The notes: a model not told the origin generated them from the sequence alone. Shown: positions 34,230-44,246, numbered from the stretch's first letter. The stretch: 64,000 bases of DNA from Butyrivibrio sp. YAB3001 (GCF_900112195.1 NZ_FOKR01000012.1:62001-126000), one strand, 5' to 3'. Numbers and translations: made by a program.

Positions 34230-36413
34230 ATGAATGATAAGCAATGTACATTAGTAAGTGATTATTATAGCATAGTGACAGATTGCAAATCCTACGACAG
34301 ATATCCTAATATCACAGACAGAGAAAAATGGGATGCATTACCTCTGGAACTGAAAAATGAGCTGGTTAAAAGAGGTGAGGATGCGCAGAAAGAAGAATGG
34401 ACACAGCTAACCATTTCTGATTTTAGAGAGTTCTTTAAGACCGGAAATCGGGTAAGGTTTGAAGAGAAATATTTTCCCAGAAGACGTAAGCTGAATAAGC
34501 TTGTGATGGCTGAATGCGTTGAGAATAAGGGAAGATTTGTGGATGACATATTAGACGGACTTTACCTCATTCTTGAAGAAACAACCTGGTGCTTACCGCC
34601 TCATAACAGCTACAAAAGGGATGCTAAGCAGGAAAATATACCTGATGTTACAAGGCCTATAATAGACCTGTTTCAGGCTGAGAGCGGGGCTGAGGTGGCG
34701 TTTGCGGAATATTTGATGCGACCTGTTTTTGCAGAGATCAGCCCGTATATAAGTGATTATGTGAATGAAAGATTAAATTCACGTATATTTGAGCCGTATC
34801 TTAAACAGCATTTCTGGTGGATGGGAAATGGTTCAGAACCTATGTGCAACTGGACACCCTGGTGTACTCAAAATGTATTGATTGCAGCTCTTACAAGAAA
34901 AAACGGCTTTTTTACCACACATGAGAAGATGATTTTTATGAAAAAAGCAGCGAGATCCTGTGACTATTTTCTTGATGGCTATGGAGAGGATGGCGGATGT
35001 AATGAGGGCGCGCAGTATTACAGCCATGCAGGACTGTGTCTTTTTGGATGCCTTGAGCTTATTAGCGGTGCCTGCGATATGGAGAAAAGAAGTTATGCCG
35101 AGATTTCTGATGATGGTAGCGTAATAATCCATGGTGTGCAAGAAAAAGTGCATGGTTATGAACAAGCTGCGTTGGAGACTGACCATAGAATTGATAGTAA
35201 AGAAAACTTTTATGTAGATGAAAGTAGTGAATGTTTCGGCGCTGTATTCAAGGAACCGATAATAAGAAACATAGCAAACTTTATAGTTAAGATGCATGTT
35301 GCTGGTGATTATTACATAAATTTTGCGGATTGCAGCGCACATCCCGGAAGACGATCTGCAAGAGAGTTTCTCTTTGGAAAAGCAGTTGGAGATGAGGTGC
35401 TCTCAAGCTTTTCTGCTGAGGATTTCAGGTCAGAATCAATGGGAGAGAGACTTTTGGATGATGAGATAAATCTCTTTTACCACTGTATGCAGGCATTTGC
35501 CTATGAGGAAATGATGAATTTCCCAAAGACTACCATGCTTGGTGAGGATGCCTGGTTTGAAAGCATGGGGCTTATGGTGGCAAGAGATGACACCTTTGTT
35601 CTTGCTGCAAAAGCAGGTAACAATGCTGATAGTCATAATCACAACGATGTAGGTTCTTTTACAATCTATAAAAATGGTAAGCCGTTTATTATTGACCTTG
35701 GAGTTGGGACTTATACACAAAAGACCTTTTCAGACAAGCGATATGAGATATGGACAATGCAGTCGCAATTTCATAATGTTCCGACATTCGTGAAATGTGG
35801 AAAAGATGATTCTGCAAATGAATCAGGAGCGGATGAGATCCTGAATCAAATCCTCGAAAATATGGGCAGGGATGCGGCATCTGATGTCTATGATAGCCGT
35901 ATTGTTATGCAAAAAGATGGTGAAAACTATAGCGCAGGTAGTGTTGTGTGTATTTTAGATGGTGATGGTACAGAGACAGAACAGACTAATAGTGTTAACG
36001 AAAATGCAGCAGGAGAAAAGATAACAGTATCAAGCCTAAAAATGGATATTTCCGGAGCATATTTTGAAGATGAAAATGATACCGGGAAACAACATTATAA
36101 TAGGAAAGTTTCCTTATATAAAGGAGAGAAAATTGTGGTAGAAGATGAATATGATGGGGATATGCCGTTTGTTGCAAGCCTTATGACATATGGAGAACCT
36201 GTTGTAGAAAAGTCTGACGAGGAAATGGTATTTGGTGTTAGAGAGACTTCTTTGGGAGAGGTCGGAAAAATTGTGATTTCCGGCGCGGAGAGCTTTTTGG
36301 TGCAGAAATATCCTATAACTGATGAGAGACTTAAAAGTGCATGGAAACATGAAGTGTATAGGATATTGATCAGGGGGAAGGAAAAGGAAAAACTAAAAAT
36401 GTGCTTTGAGTAG
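34230..36413 (+). CDS. heparinase II/III family protein
   Basis: 727 residues, no signal peptide. N-terminal alpha/alpha toroid with WCLPPHNSY, NWTPWCTQNV and DGGCNEGAQYYSHA, then a beta-sandwich with the typical AGNNADSHNHNDVGSFTIYKNG (shown in parts: SHNHNDVGSF) holding the conserved histidines. The family contains polysaccharide lyases cutting uronic-acid glycosides by beta-elimination. The cytoplasmic location implies action on imported oligosaccharides. GH88 next door removes the unsaturated uronyl residue such a lyase makes. The start has GGGAGAGAGG (34218-34227). Confidence 0.88.
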   Translation: MNDKQCTLVSDYYSIVTDCKSYDRYPNITDREKWDALPLELKNELVKRGEDAQKEEWTQLTISDFREFFKTGNRVRFEEKYFPRRRKLNKLVMAECVENKGRFVDDILDGLYLILEETTWCLPPHNSYKRDAKQENIPDVTRPIIDLFQAESGAEVAFAEYLMRPVFAEISPYISDYVNERLNSRIFEPYLKQHFWWMGNGSEPMCNWTPWCTQNVLIAALTRKNGFFTTHEKMIFMKKAARSCDYFLDGYGEDGGCNEGAQYYSHAGLCLFGCLELISGACDMEKRSYAEISDDGSVIIHGVQEKVHGYEQAALETDHRIDSKENFYVDESSECFGAVFKEPIIRNIANFIVKMHVAGDYYINFADCSAHPGRRSAREFLFGKAVGDEVLSSFSAEDFRSESMGERLLDDEINLFYHCMQAFAYEEMMNFPKTTMLGEDAWFESMGLMVARDDTFVLAAKAGNNADSHNHNDVGSFTIYKNGKPFIIDLGVGTYTQKTFSDKRYEIWTMQSQFHNVPTFVKCGKDDSANESGADEILNQILENMGRDAASDVYDSRIVMQKDGENYSAGSVVCILDGDGTETEQTNSVNENAAGEKITVSSLKMDISGAYFEDENDTGKQHYNRKVSLYKGEKIVVEDEYDGDMPFVASLMTYGEPVVEKSDEEMVFGVRETSLGEVGKIVISGAESFLVQKYPITDERLKSAWKHEVYRILIRGKEKEKLKMCFE

Positions 36414-36438
36414 GGTGCATGAAAAGGAAGGATGGGGT

Positions 36439-37605
36439 ATGAGAAATATTGAGATTGGCAGTTTTGATGAGGAATGGGTAAGCGAAGCTCTTGACCGAAT
36501 TTCTTCAAAGATGGAAACGGTAGTGTCAAGGAATTTGGGGAAGATACCATATACGACGGATGATAATGGAAGATTTGATGATCGTTCAGACAAAAAAGAT
36601 ATTTGCTGGTGGACAAATGGCTTCTGGGGTGGTGAGTTATGGCAGTTGTACAAGCTGACTCAACTGGATCTTTTCAAAGAAGAAGCCATTAAAGTAGAAG
36701 AAAAAATGGATGCTGCATTCATGGATTACAATGGAATGGATCATGATGCAGGCTTTCGCTGGCTTCCTACATCAGTTATCAGATACAAGCTTGATAAAAA
36801 CAGTGAGTCAAAAAACAGAGCACTTCTTGCCACAGCTAATCTGGCGGGCAGATTTAACTTAAATGGCAACTTTATAAGAGCGTGGAATGACTGGGGAGAT
36901 GATAGAGACACCACTGGATGGGCGATTATTGACTGCATGATGAATCTTCCTCTTTTGTATTGGGCATCACGAGAACTTGGAGATCCGAGATTTAAGGCGA
37001 TTGCTACAGCGCATGCGGATACTGCCATGAAGTATTTTATAAGGGAAGATGGCTCAGTTAGGCATATTATAGGCTTTGATCCTGCTACAGGTGAGTTTGT
37101 GAGAGAATATGGCGGCCAGGGATATGAGGAAGGTTCATCCTGGACAAGAGGGCAGAGCTGGGCACTGTATGGATTTGCGTTAAGTTATCTTTTTACATGT
37201 GATAAAAAATACCTGGCGACTGCAATTAAAGTTGCGGATTATGTTATAAGCGAGATTCCGGAAACATTTCTTGTTCCGGTGGATTATAGGGAGCCTTTTG
37301 ACGTGAATATTGAAGATTCAACAGCTGCGGCTATTACTGCATCAGGATTGATTGAACTGGCAGGTATATTAAAAGAAGGCGATGAGGCATTAGCAAAGAA
37401 ATATCTTGATACGGCGCTAAAACTACTAAAAACGCTCCATGAAAAGAGATGTGATTATACCTTGGACAGAGATAATATTCTTTTAAAATGTACAGCAGCT
37501 TATCATGATAGCAGGCATGAATTTGCAATCATCTATGGGGACTACTACTATATTGAGGCACTTATGAAATTAAAAGGTATTGATCTTCCGATTTTTACTG
37601 TGTGA
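36439..37605 (+). CDS. GH88 unsaturated glucuronyl hydrolase
   Basis: 388 residues from ATG 36439, seven bases after AAGGAAGG (36424-36431). An alpha6/alpha6 barrel with the family landmarks: CWWTNGFWGGELW, MDHDAGFRWLPTS and NDWGDDRDTTGWAIID (the two catalytic Asp regions), YEEGSSWTRGQSWALYGF, and a C-terminal SRHEFAIIYGDYYYIEAL. It hydrates and removes 4,5-unsaturated uronic acids from the non-reducing end of lyase products. The second gene of the operon; it begins 25 bases after the lyase-like gene. Confidence 0.93.
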   Translation: MRNIEIGSFDEEWVSEALDRISSKMETVVSRNLGKIPYTTDDNGRFDDRSDKKDICWWTNGFWGGELWQLYKLTQLDLFKEEAIKVEEKMDAAFMDYNGMDHDAGFRWLPTSVIRYKLDKNSESKNRALLATANLAGRFNLNGNFIRAWNDWGDDRDTTGWAIIDCMMNLPLLYWASRELGDPRFKAIATAHADTAMKYFIREDGSVRHIIGFDPATGEFVREYGGQGYEEGSSWTRGQSWALYGFALSYLFTCDKKYLATAIKVADYVISEIPETFLVPVDYREPFDVNIEDSTAAAITASGLIELAGILKEGDEALAKKYLDTALKLLKTLHEKRCDYTLDRDNILLKCTAAYHDSRHEFAIIYGDYYYIEALMKLKGIDLPIFTV

Positions 37606-37624
37606 AAAGAGTTGAGGGAAAACG

Positions 37625-39841
37625 ATGAAATTTGAACCTAAGCATTTGGATTATGAGCTTAGCCCATATACAGGGCTTACAAGGGAGAGCTGGATAGAGG
37701 CTGCAGAATATCTTCTTGGCGGTATATTTGATAATATAAGCAGTATTGAAGCACCGGTTGTTATGCCAAGATACGAGACGGAAGTTACATATCCATCTAA
37801 AGATGCGCCAATGTGGCGAAAAAAGGCAGAAGTATTTGAGGGGCTTTGCAGATCTTTTTTTATCGCGGCTCCTTTAATCCATATAAAACCGGAACTTGAG
37901 CTTAATGAAATATGCATTCGTGAATATTATAAGAAACAGGTGCTTGAGGCTGTTACTGAAGGCGCGCCTAATTATGTTCTGAATTATTCGGAAATGCGTG
38001 CTCTGGATAAGAGCAACAACCCGACGGCATGCTATCAGCAGACTGTTGAAACTGCTGCGCTTGTTATCTGCCTGTGGCTTTGCAGAGAAGAATTATGGGA
38101 TACATACTCTAAAGAGGAAAAAGACAGAATTGCAGCGTTTTTGTCAGATTTTGCCCATGCCAATACCGTACCTCAGAACTGGCGACTTTTTAATATGCTT
38201 GATCTTGCATTTCTTTATATGAATGGATACGAAATTGATGAGGATATAATGCGTGATCATGCACAGAATATTCTCGCGTACTACGTTGGCGATGGCTGGT
38301 ACAGAGACGGGCAATCTTTTGACTATTATTCGTGTTGGGCATTTAATATGTACACTGCAATCTGGAATAATTGGTACGGTTATGAAAAAGAACCATATAT
38401 TGCCGCTAAGTTTGAGCAGAACTCAAATGAGCTGATGAAGACTTACCCTGACTTTTTTGATAGCGATGGATTTACCAATATGTGGGGCAGAAGTGGCATA
38501 TACAGAAATGCTGCAACAAGTGCATTTGACGGCAATCTTCTGATGCAAAATAACACAGTTGATCCGGGACTTGCCAGAAGAATCTGTTCGGGATCACTGC
38601 TTCAGTTTTTTACAAGGGATGACTTTCTATGGAAGGGTGTACCGACACTTGGTTTTTATGGACCGTTTGTACCACTTGTTCAGGGGTATTCCTGCGCTGA
38701 GTCTCCAATGTGGCTTGCGAAAGCTTTCTTATGCCTTCATTTACCTGCAGATCATCCTTTCTGGACGGCAAAAGAGAATAATGGAACCTGGGAAAAGCTT
38801 TCTGAACGTGAAACAAAGGTGACTACATTAAATGGACCTGCGCTTTGTTTTGCTAACCATAAGGCGAATGGGATAACTGAACTTAGAACCGGTAAAGTAG
38901 TTAAAGATAAGAATGACAGGCATGGAATATGGAATTATTCCAAGCTTGTTTATAATACGAAATTTCCATGGGAGTCAATGCCTGAGGGGAAAAACTTTAG
39001 ATTTTCTCGGAAGAATAATCGAAATGGTGATATAAAGAGTAGCATTAAAAAAATAGAAGAAATAGATTCTAACACTGGCTATGTTGAGTCGCAACAGTAT
39101 GTACTGGAGTACATAAACACAGGTATTCCGGAATTGGAAAATGTTGTAAACAAGGAATCTTCTGAAGGGGGAGATACGGTTTTACAATCTGGAAGGAACA
39201 TGAGGCTTCCGGGTATTACTCCTAATGTCACATTCTGGCATGGTGAGAATAATGATGTTTTATATCGAAGGCAGTTTTTTGAGTACGAAATGGAAACTGA
39301 AGATCATTGGAGAACAGCTATAAACCTTGCTGATTTTGTCGTTCCTTATGGAACTATCAGAGTTGATAAAATAAGAATGTACAGAAGGCCTCTTCGCATC
39401 ACATTGGGAGCGTTTGGTTTTCCTGATAATGGCACTGATATAGAATTCAAGGAAAAAGATGGATACAAGGCTGCAATCTTAAAAGGACATGATCACATGG
39501 GAAAAGAAAAGCAGCTTGCTTTAACCATAATGGATGGCTGGACTGATATTAAGCTGATAAAAAGCACTGGAACAAATCCAGACAGCGAAAAGTCTATAGT
39601 TCTTTATGCCGAGACTATAAGAGAAAAGCAGTATGGCTACGAACCTTATATAATGATATCGCAAGTTATAACTAAGGAGGATTTGTCTGAATTTGATGAA
39701 GATGATATTTTTCCTGTTGTTAACATTGAATATACTGATACGCAGAAATGCGGTGGTTATGGGCCTGTCACTATCAGTTTAAAGGACGGAAGTGTAAAAA
39801 ATATCGATTATGAAAAGCTTGAATCGCATATGGAATTATAA
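37625..39841 (+). CDS. DUF2264 family protein, probable uronide-active hydrolase
   Basis: 738 residues, no signal peptide. N-terminal helical toroid typical of DUF2264 (SRSFFIAAP-like CRSFFIAAPL, NWRLFNMLDLAFL, GDGWYRDGQSFDYYSCWAF, FTNMWGRSGIYRNAATSAF) and a C-terminal beta domain. From memory, some DUF2264 proteins have been placed in a glycoside hydrolase family with beta-glucuronidase activity; I cannot verify this here. Its position directly behind GH88 (19-base gap) supports action on a uronic-acid saccharide. It is the last gene of the three-gene operon. A C-terminal stretch of about 740 residues is complete. Confidence 0.82.
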   Translation: MKFEPKHLDYELSPYTGLTRESWIEAAEYLLGGIFDNISSIEAPVVMPRYETEVTYPSKDAPMWRKKAEVFEGLCRSFFIAAPLIHIKPELELNEICIREYYKKQVLEAVTEGAPNYVLNYSEMRALDKSNNPTACYQQTVETAALVICLWLCREELWDTYSKEEKDRIAAFLSDFAHANTVPQNWRLFNMLDLAFLYMNGYEIDEDIMRDHAQNILAYYVGDGWYRDGQSFDYYSCWAFNMYTAIWNNWYGYEKEPYIAAKFEQNSNELMKTYPDFFDSDGFTNMWGRSGIYRNAATSAFDGNLLMQNNTVDPGLARRICSGSLLQFFTRDDFLWKGVPTLGFYGPFVPLVQGYSCAESPMWLAKAFLCLHLPADHPFWTAKENNGTWEKLSERETKVTTLNGPALCFANHKANGITELRTGKVVKDKNDRHGIWNYSKLVYNTKFPWESMPEGKNFRFSRKNNRNGDIKSSIKKIEEIDSNTGYVESQQYVLEYINTGIPELENVVNKESSEGGDTVLQSGRNMRLPGITPNVTFWHGENNDVLYRRQFFEYEMETEDHWRTAINLADFVVPYGTIRVDKIRMYRRPLRITLGAFGFPDNGTDIEFKEKDGYKAAILKGHDHMGKEKQLALTIMDGWTDIKLIKSTGTNPDSEKSIVLYAETIREKQYGYEPYIMISQVITKEDLSEFDEDDIFPVVNIEYTDTQKCGGYGPVTISLKDGSVKNIDYEKLESHMEL

Positions 39842-39957
39842 ATTTTTTATTAGATACAAAAAATTTATAACCCGCGTAACTAGCGTATTTTTGGGCATAA
39901 AATGCATATAAAAAAGACCAAAAAACAAGAATTGATTTTCCAAAAAACAAAATGTAC

Positions 39958-40019
39958 TTGCACTGGTGAAAAAATTGAGTATAATAAAAGTCAAAGCGAT
40001 TAAAAAAATAAATCGCTTT
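39958..40019 (+). promoter_or_regulatory. strong promoter with 5'-terminal hairpin
   Basis: TTGCAC (39958-39963), 16-base spacer, TATAAT (39980-39985); start near 39992. Right there begins a perfect nine-pair hairpin: AAAGCGATT (39993-40001), a nine-base A-rich loop, AATCGCTTT (40011-40019). A stem at the very 5' end of a transcript commonly protects mRNA from decay; that role is inferred. The T-poor 3' side argues against a terminator. Confidence 0.7.
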
Positions 40020-40052
40020 ATATTAACTCATTCATATGAAGGGAGAAAAGTT

Positions 40053-40697
40053 ATGAGCATTAAATTTGCAAAGAGAATTCTTGCTATTACACTTGCTGCT
40101 AGCATGATGGTAGTACCTGTTGTAGCAGGAGCAACAACTGATGAGCCTACATCAACTCAGGAAGAGACAACTGTAGTTGCAGCTGCATCAGCTGGGAGAC
40201 AGGAAGCTGCAGCAGCTGTAGAAGCACCTACTAACACAGTAGCTGGTGTTGTATCAACATTCGCTGGTTCCTACAGAGTAAAGAGACTTAACGGTTTCGC
40301 TATCAGAACAAGCCTTGCTGACTTCAGAACACTTGCTGGTCTTAAGGCAGGTCAGACACCTTGGGTAAGAGCATATGACATCACAGCTAAGACAAGCCCA
40401 GCTGCATTCGCAAGCATCGACGCAGTTGTTGCACAGTTAGGTGGTAAGGTTGTTGGAGCTATCAACGTTGATCTTGGTATCCTTGATGGTGGCAAGTTCG
40501 CACAGCTTCCTAACACAGTATCAGCTCGTGCATCAGTTGGTATCCCTGGCGCAAACGCTAACAAGAGATATGTTGTTGTAGCTGTATATCCAGGCGGAGA
40601 GACAGAAGTTATCGAAGATCTTGATACAGTACTTGGAACATTCTCATTCAACATTCGTGGCGGCCTTGCTGCATACGCACTTGTTGAGATTGGCTAA
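40053..40697 (+). CDS. abundant-looking secreted protein of unknown function
   Basis: 214 residues from ATG 40053 after AAGGGAG (40038-40044). Signal peptide to about residue 27 (VVAGATT), then a Thr/Glu/Ala-rich stretch, then one beta-rich domain (residues 70-214: VKRLNGFAIRTSLADF, WVRAYDITAKTSPAAF, VVAVYPGGETEVIEDLD). Codon use is extremely biased (ACA for Thr, GCT/GCA for Ala, AGA for Arg), unlike the neighbouring polysaccharide genes. With the strong promoter, 5' hairpin and terminator this predicts a major extracellular protein. Similar proteins occur in Lachnospiraceae as I recall, with no known role. No cysteines, no wall anchor. Confidence 0.85.
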   Translation: MSIKFAKRILAITLAASMMVVPVVAGATTDEPTSTQEETTVVAAASAGRQEAAAAVEAPTNTVAGVVSTFAGSYRVKRLNGFAIRTSLADFRTLAGLKAGQTPWVRAYDITAKTSPAAFASIDAVVAQLGGKVVGAINVDLGILDGGKFAQLPNTVSARASVGIPGANANKRYVVVAVYPGGETEVIEDLDTVLGTFSFNIRGGLAAYALVEIG

Positions 40698-40734
40698 TTT
40701 AGTTAATTTCGATTGCCAGAATAATGAATTAGAC

Positions 40735-40770
40735 TTGGGAAATGACTTTTACCGGTCATTTCCCAATCTT
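40735..40770 (+). terminator. rho-independent terminator
   Basis: Perfect twelve-pair stem: TTGGGAAATGAC (40735-40746) with GTCATTTCCCAA (40755-40766), then TCTTT. Closes the secreted-protein gene. Confidence 0.85.
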
Positions 40771-40787
40771 TATGTTTAGGAGAAAAA

Positions 40788-42566
40788 ATGGGGAAACAGG
40801 AAACAAAACAACTAAATATGATGATAACAGGCGTGGTTGTTTTATTTCTTGTCTGTCTATTCATGTATGGATTTCAGTATATTTTTGGAATTTCTATATT
40901 TCCGGATGAATTTGGCTATTGGGCATGCGCAGCAAGAGTGGCGGGCTATGACTGGTCTGAGACGGCTTCAATAGGTTCGTACTATTCATTTGGATATTCA
41001 CTTATTTTGGCACCTATTCTTAGGATTTTTTCGGATTCCATCATGGCCTACAGGGCAGCTTTGGTTATTAATTTAATGCTTCAGATTTTGTCATTCTTTT
41101 TAATCAAAAAGATAATGAGAATGCTTTTTGAAGATGCTGATGAGTTCTTGACATCTTTCTTGTCTGGAATTTGTGTATTATACCCATCATGGTCATTTTA
41201 TGTTCAGACTACGATGTCTGAGGCGCTATTGTTTTTTATGTACACTTTAACAGTGTATTTGATGCTTCGTTTCCTTGAGAAACCTGGAATAATCAATGGT
41301 GTTTTGGTAACACTGTCTGCAATTTATCTGTATACTGTTCATATGAGAACAATTGGCACACTTGCTGCTGTTTTTCTAGTTATGCTTGCTGAGACTGTTA
41401 AGCGAATTGTGCTTGCTAATAAGAACAGTAATGATAAATCAATTTTTGTGTTTGTGATGACAGTTTTACTGCTTATATTGCTGTTTGTTGTTAGTATTTA
41501 CGTTAAGAATCATTTTATTGATACATTATTTAGTAATGGGGCAGTTTCACGTGTAAGTGTTAATGACTATTCTGGACAGACGAGAAAACTGGAGATATTA
41601 TTTAGTTTGTCAGGTCTTGGCAAATTTTTTAAGAGTATGATCGGTAAGATTTTTTATCTTGGCTGTGCTACATTCGGTTTTGCCTATCTTGGTGTTTATA
41701 GTCTTTTTAAACGCCTGTTTAATAAGGATAATAAGGCAGCATTTGTTTTATTATCATCACTTGCACAATTCATGGTTATGTGTATATATTTAATAGGCAG
41801 TGCCGGTAAGAAAAGCAATCGCTTTGATCTATTCCTTCATGGAAGATATTTTGATTTTGCTATTCCGCTTCTCATGGCAATAGGGATATATGAATTATTA
41901 CAAACAGAAAAGATATTAAAAAAGTGTATTATACCGGCAATAATTTATTTGTTATCTTCTGTTTCGTCATTATATATTGTGTCTATAAATGAAACAGGGA
42001 TGAATAATCCTCATAGTACATTAGCAATTGCAATTAGTTATTTTCTTGATAAGTACAATTTTAGGCCGTATTATATTATTTTGATGAGCACGCTCCTTAC
42101 ATTGGCGGTTGGGGCAGGAATTGTATTTTTAGTAAAACTATTTAAAATAGGGAAACCACAGATAATTTTAGTATTGATATATATTGTATTAGTGATACAA
42201 TCTTTTCATGCGCTTAATCATTTTATATACCTTTATCAGGCATATGCATTTGGCGATGTTCAGGTTGCTGATGCGATATCTGACTTTAGAAAAGAAGGTC
42301 GTGACGGGGATGTTATTCTTCTTTATACTGGTGAAATAGAGTTTATTGACAATATCCAGTTAAGACTAAAAGATGAACATATCCATGTCGAATATGCCAA
42401 GGAACTTATCAAGGAAGATGAGGCAACAATAAAGAAAACAGTTGCAGAACTTCCTGATGATGCTCTGGTTCTTTTGTTCTATGAAAGTGGACTCAATGAT
42501 TATTTAGCGGATAGATATGACGGCAAATGGCTGTCAGGACATTTTATTATTTATTATCAGAAGTGA
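40788..42566 (+). CDS. polytopic membrane glycosyltransferase (GT-C/ArnT-like)
   Basis: 592 residues with about twelve membrane segments. Early FPDEFGYWACAARVAG resembles the first extracellular loop with an Asp-Glu pair of GT-C enzymes, which use polyprenyl-phosphate sugars. The C-terminal soluble part (about 500-592) is short. It starts nine bases after AGGAG (40777-40781). The GT2 gene next to it (12-base gap) is of the type that makes polyprenyl-phosphate sugar donors, so the pair may build and use a lipid-linked sugar for surface glycans or glycoproteins. Confidence 0.78.
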   Translation: MGKQETKQLNMMITGVVVLFLVCLFMYGFQYIFGISIFPDEFGYWACAARVAGYDWSETASIGSYYSFGYSLILAPILRIFSDSIMAYRAALVINLMLQILSFFLIKKIMRMLFEDADEFLTSFLSGICVLYPSWSFYVQTTMSEALLFFMYTLTVYLMLRFLEKPGIINGVLVTLSAIYLYTVHMRTIGTLAAVFLVMLAETVKRIVLANKNSNDKSIFVFVMTVLLLILLFVVSIYVKNHFIDTLFSNGAVSRVSVNDYSGQTRKLEILFSLSGLGKFFKSMIGKIFYLGCATFGFAYLGVYSLFKRLFNKDNKAAFVLLSSLAQFMVMCIYLIGSAGKKSNRFDLFLHGRYFDFAIPLLMAIGIYELLQTEKILKKCIIPAIIYLLSSVSSLYIVSINETGMNNPHSTLAIAISYFLDKYNFRPYYIILMSTLLTLAVGAGIVFLVKLFKIGKPQIILVLIYIVLVIQSFHALNHFIYLYQAYAFGDVQVADAISDFRKEGRDGDVILLYTGEIEFIDNIQLRLKDEHIHVEYAKELIKEDEATIKKTVAELPDDALVLLFYESGLNDYLADRYDGKWLSGHFIIYYQK

Positions 42567-42578
42567 GAGGGAAATGTT

Positions 42579-43592
42579 ATGAAACTTATTATCCAGATTC
42601 CATGTTACAATGAAGCGAAGACTCTTGAGGTTGCTCTTAACCATCTTCCTAAGCATATTGATGGTATAGATACCATTGAGTACCTTATTATCAATGACGG
42701 AAGTAAGGACAATACTGTTGAAGTTGCTAAAAAGTGGGGAGTTCAGCACATTGTTAACTTCAAGCAGAATCAGGGTCTTGCAAAGGGCTTTATTGCCGGC
42801 CTTGACGGATGCCTTAGATGTGGTGCTGACATCATTGTAAATACCGATGCGGATGATCAGTACAATGGTGAAGATATTGAGAAGATTGTAAGACCTATCC
42901 TTAATGGCGAGGCTGATATCGTTATTGGTGCAAGACCAATTGACCAGACAGAGCATTTTTCATTTATTAAGAAGAAGCTTCAGCATCTTGGAAGCTGGAC
43001 TGTTCGTAAGGCTTCTAAGAGTGATATTCCTGATGCGCCAAGTGGATTCCGTGCATTCAGTAGAGATGCTGCCATGAAGCTTAATGTAGTAAACGACTAC
43101 ACATATACTCTTGAGACAATTGTTCAGGCCGGAAGAGAAAAGATTCCGATGACAAGTGTTCCAATCAGAACTAATGGAGAACTTAGACCATCAAGACTTT
43201 TCCATAGCATTTGGGGCTATGTAAAGAAGTCTATGCTCACAATTATCAGAGCATTTGTAATGTATAAGCCTCTTATGGCATTTTCACTCATTTCATTGCC
43301 ATTTACACTTATTGGTCTTGGAATTGGTATCAGATTCCTTGTTTATATGGCTAATGGATCAAGCTCAGGTCATATTCAGTCACTTATTCTTGGATGTACA
43401 CTTATCATCATGGGCTTCCTTGTATTCGTGATGGGACTTATGGCTGATACTATTGCTGCTAATCGTAGAATCCTTCAGGATGTTCAGTATCATGTAAAGC
43501 GCATCGAATATGATAGAACTCATATGAACAGAAATAGCAGCGATGATATAGAAATTGATGAGGATGAACTTGATAGAGAGATTGGTGCCTGA
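42579..43592 (+). CDS. GT2 polyprenyl-phosphate glycosyltransferase-like
   Basis: 337 residues. GT-A domain with IPCYNEAKTLEVAL, NDGSKDNT and the metal motif DAD at 90-92 (NTDADDQYN), then PSGFRAFSR. Two C-terminal membrane segments (about 230-250 and 265-290), as in DPM1/GtrB-type enzymes that load a sugar onto undecaprenyl phosphate. An acidic tail (DDIEIDEDELD) ends the protein. Translationally close to the GT-C-like gene upstream. Confidence 0.88.
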   Translation: MKLIIQIPCYNEAKTLEVALNHLPKHIDGIDTIEYLIINDGSKDNTVEVAKKWGVQHIVNFKQNQGLAKGFIAGLDGCLRCGADIIVNTDADDQYNGEDIEKIVRPILNGEADIVIGARPIDQTEHFSFIKKKLQHLGSWTVRKASKSDIPDAPSGFRAFSRDAAMKLNVVNDYTYTLETIVQAGREKIPMTSVPIRTNGELRPSRLFHSIWGYVKKSMLTIIRAFVMYKPLMAFSLISLPFTLIGLGIGIRFLVYMANGSSSGHIQSLILGCTLIIMGFLVFVMGLMADTIAANRRILQDVQYHVKRIEYDRTHMNRNSSDDIEIDEDELDREIGA

Positions 43593-43691
43593 TAGATATT
43601 GCGCTGAAATTCTCCATGTGATATCGTTTTGGCAACGAAAAATTGTTCTTTTAAAATAAAAAAATAATTAAGTTAAAGAAAGGTCATTTAT

Positions 43692-44228
43692 ATGTTTACT
43701 CAGTTCAAAACTATAAAATATAGATTTATTATTTTAATGGCTGCGTTCATTTCTGTTCTCTCTATTGGATATTTTAATTCTGTAACAGCAAGTGCTGAGG
43801 AACAGCAGGGAAATGTTTCAATTTCCGGAAAGCTTGCTACTTTAAATTCAGATGCTGATGGTAGAGAATCAGCAGATGCAAATGCTGCAGTTGTTGAATC
43901 TTTCAGAGCAGGTGATACGGTATACATGATTGATTCCAGTGATGGATGGGTAACAATCTATTATCATAGTCAGTATCTCTACCTTCAGGACACTGATGGT
44001 AAGCTCATTTCATTAAATGATACGACAGATCTTGTTAATGAGATGGAGCTTCGTGAGCAGACTGACAGAGCATGGATTGATGCTTATAATTCTCAGCTTA
44101 AGGCTATGAGAAATGCTAAGGTATGGAGAATTGCGATTGTTGCTATCATCGTTTTCCTTATCGGATTTATCGTTTATAAGGGCGTTAAGCAGAATAATCA
44201 GAAAACTCCTGAGAAGAAAGATAAATGA
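43692..44228 (+). CDS. SH3-like extracellular protein with C-terminal membrane anchor
   Basis: 178 residues. Signal peptide or anchor in residues 10-33 (cleavage near ASAEE). Residues 40-105 resemble a bacterial SH3 (SH3b) fold: GKLATLNSDADGRESADANA, then FRAGDTVYMIDSSDGWVTIYY. A second membrane segment near 145-165 and a basic tail follow. SH3b domains bind peptidoglycan or wall polymers. It sits at the end of the glycosyltransferase group and has its own terminator. Confidence 0.7.
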   Translation: MFTQFKTIKYRFIILMAAFISVLSIGYFNSVTASAEEQQGNVSISGKLATLNSDADGRESADANAAVVESFRAGDTVYMIDSSDGWVTIYYHSQYLYLQDTDGKLISLNDTTDLVNEMELREQTDRAWIDAYNSQLKAMRNAKVWRIAIVAIIVFLIGFIVYKGVKQNNQKTPEKKDK

Positions 44229-44246
44229 TACAAATATATTGGTATA

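Noticed and set aside
39993..40019. Terminator before the secreted-protein gene
   Set aside because: It starts at the predicted transcription start and has no T run after it; a 5' stabilising stem fits better.
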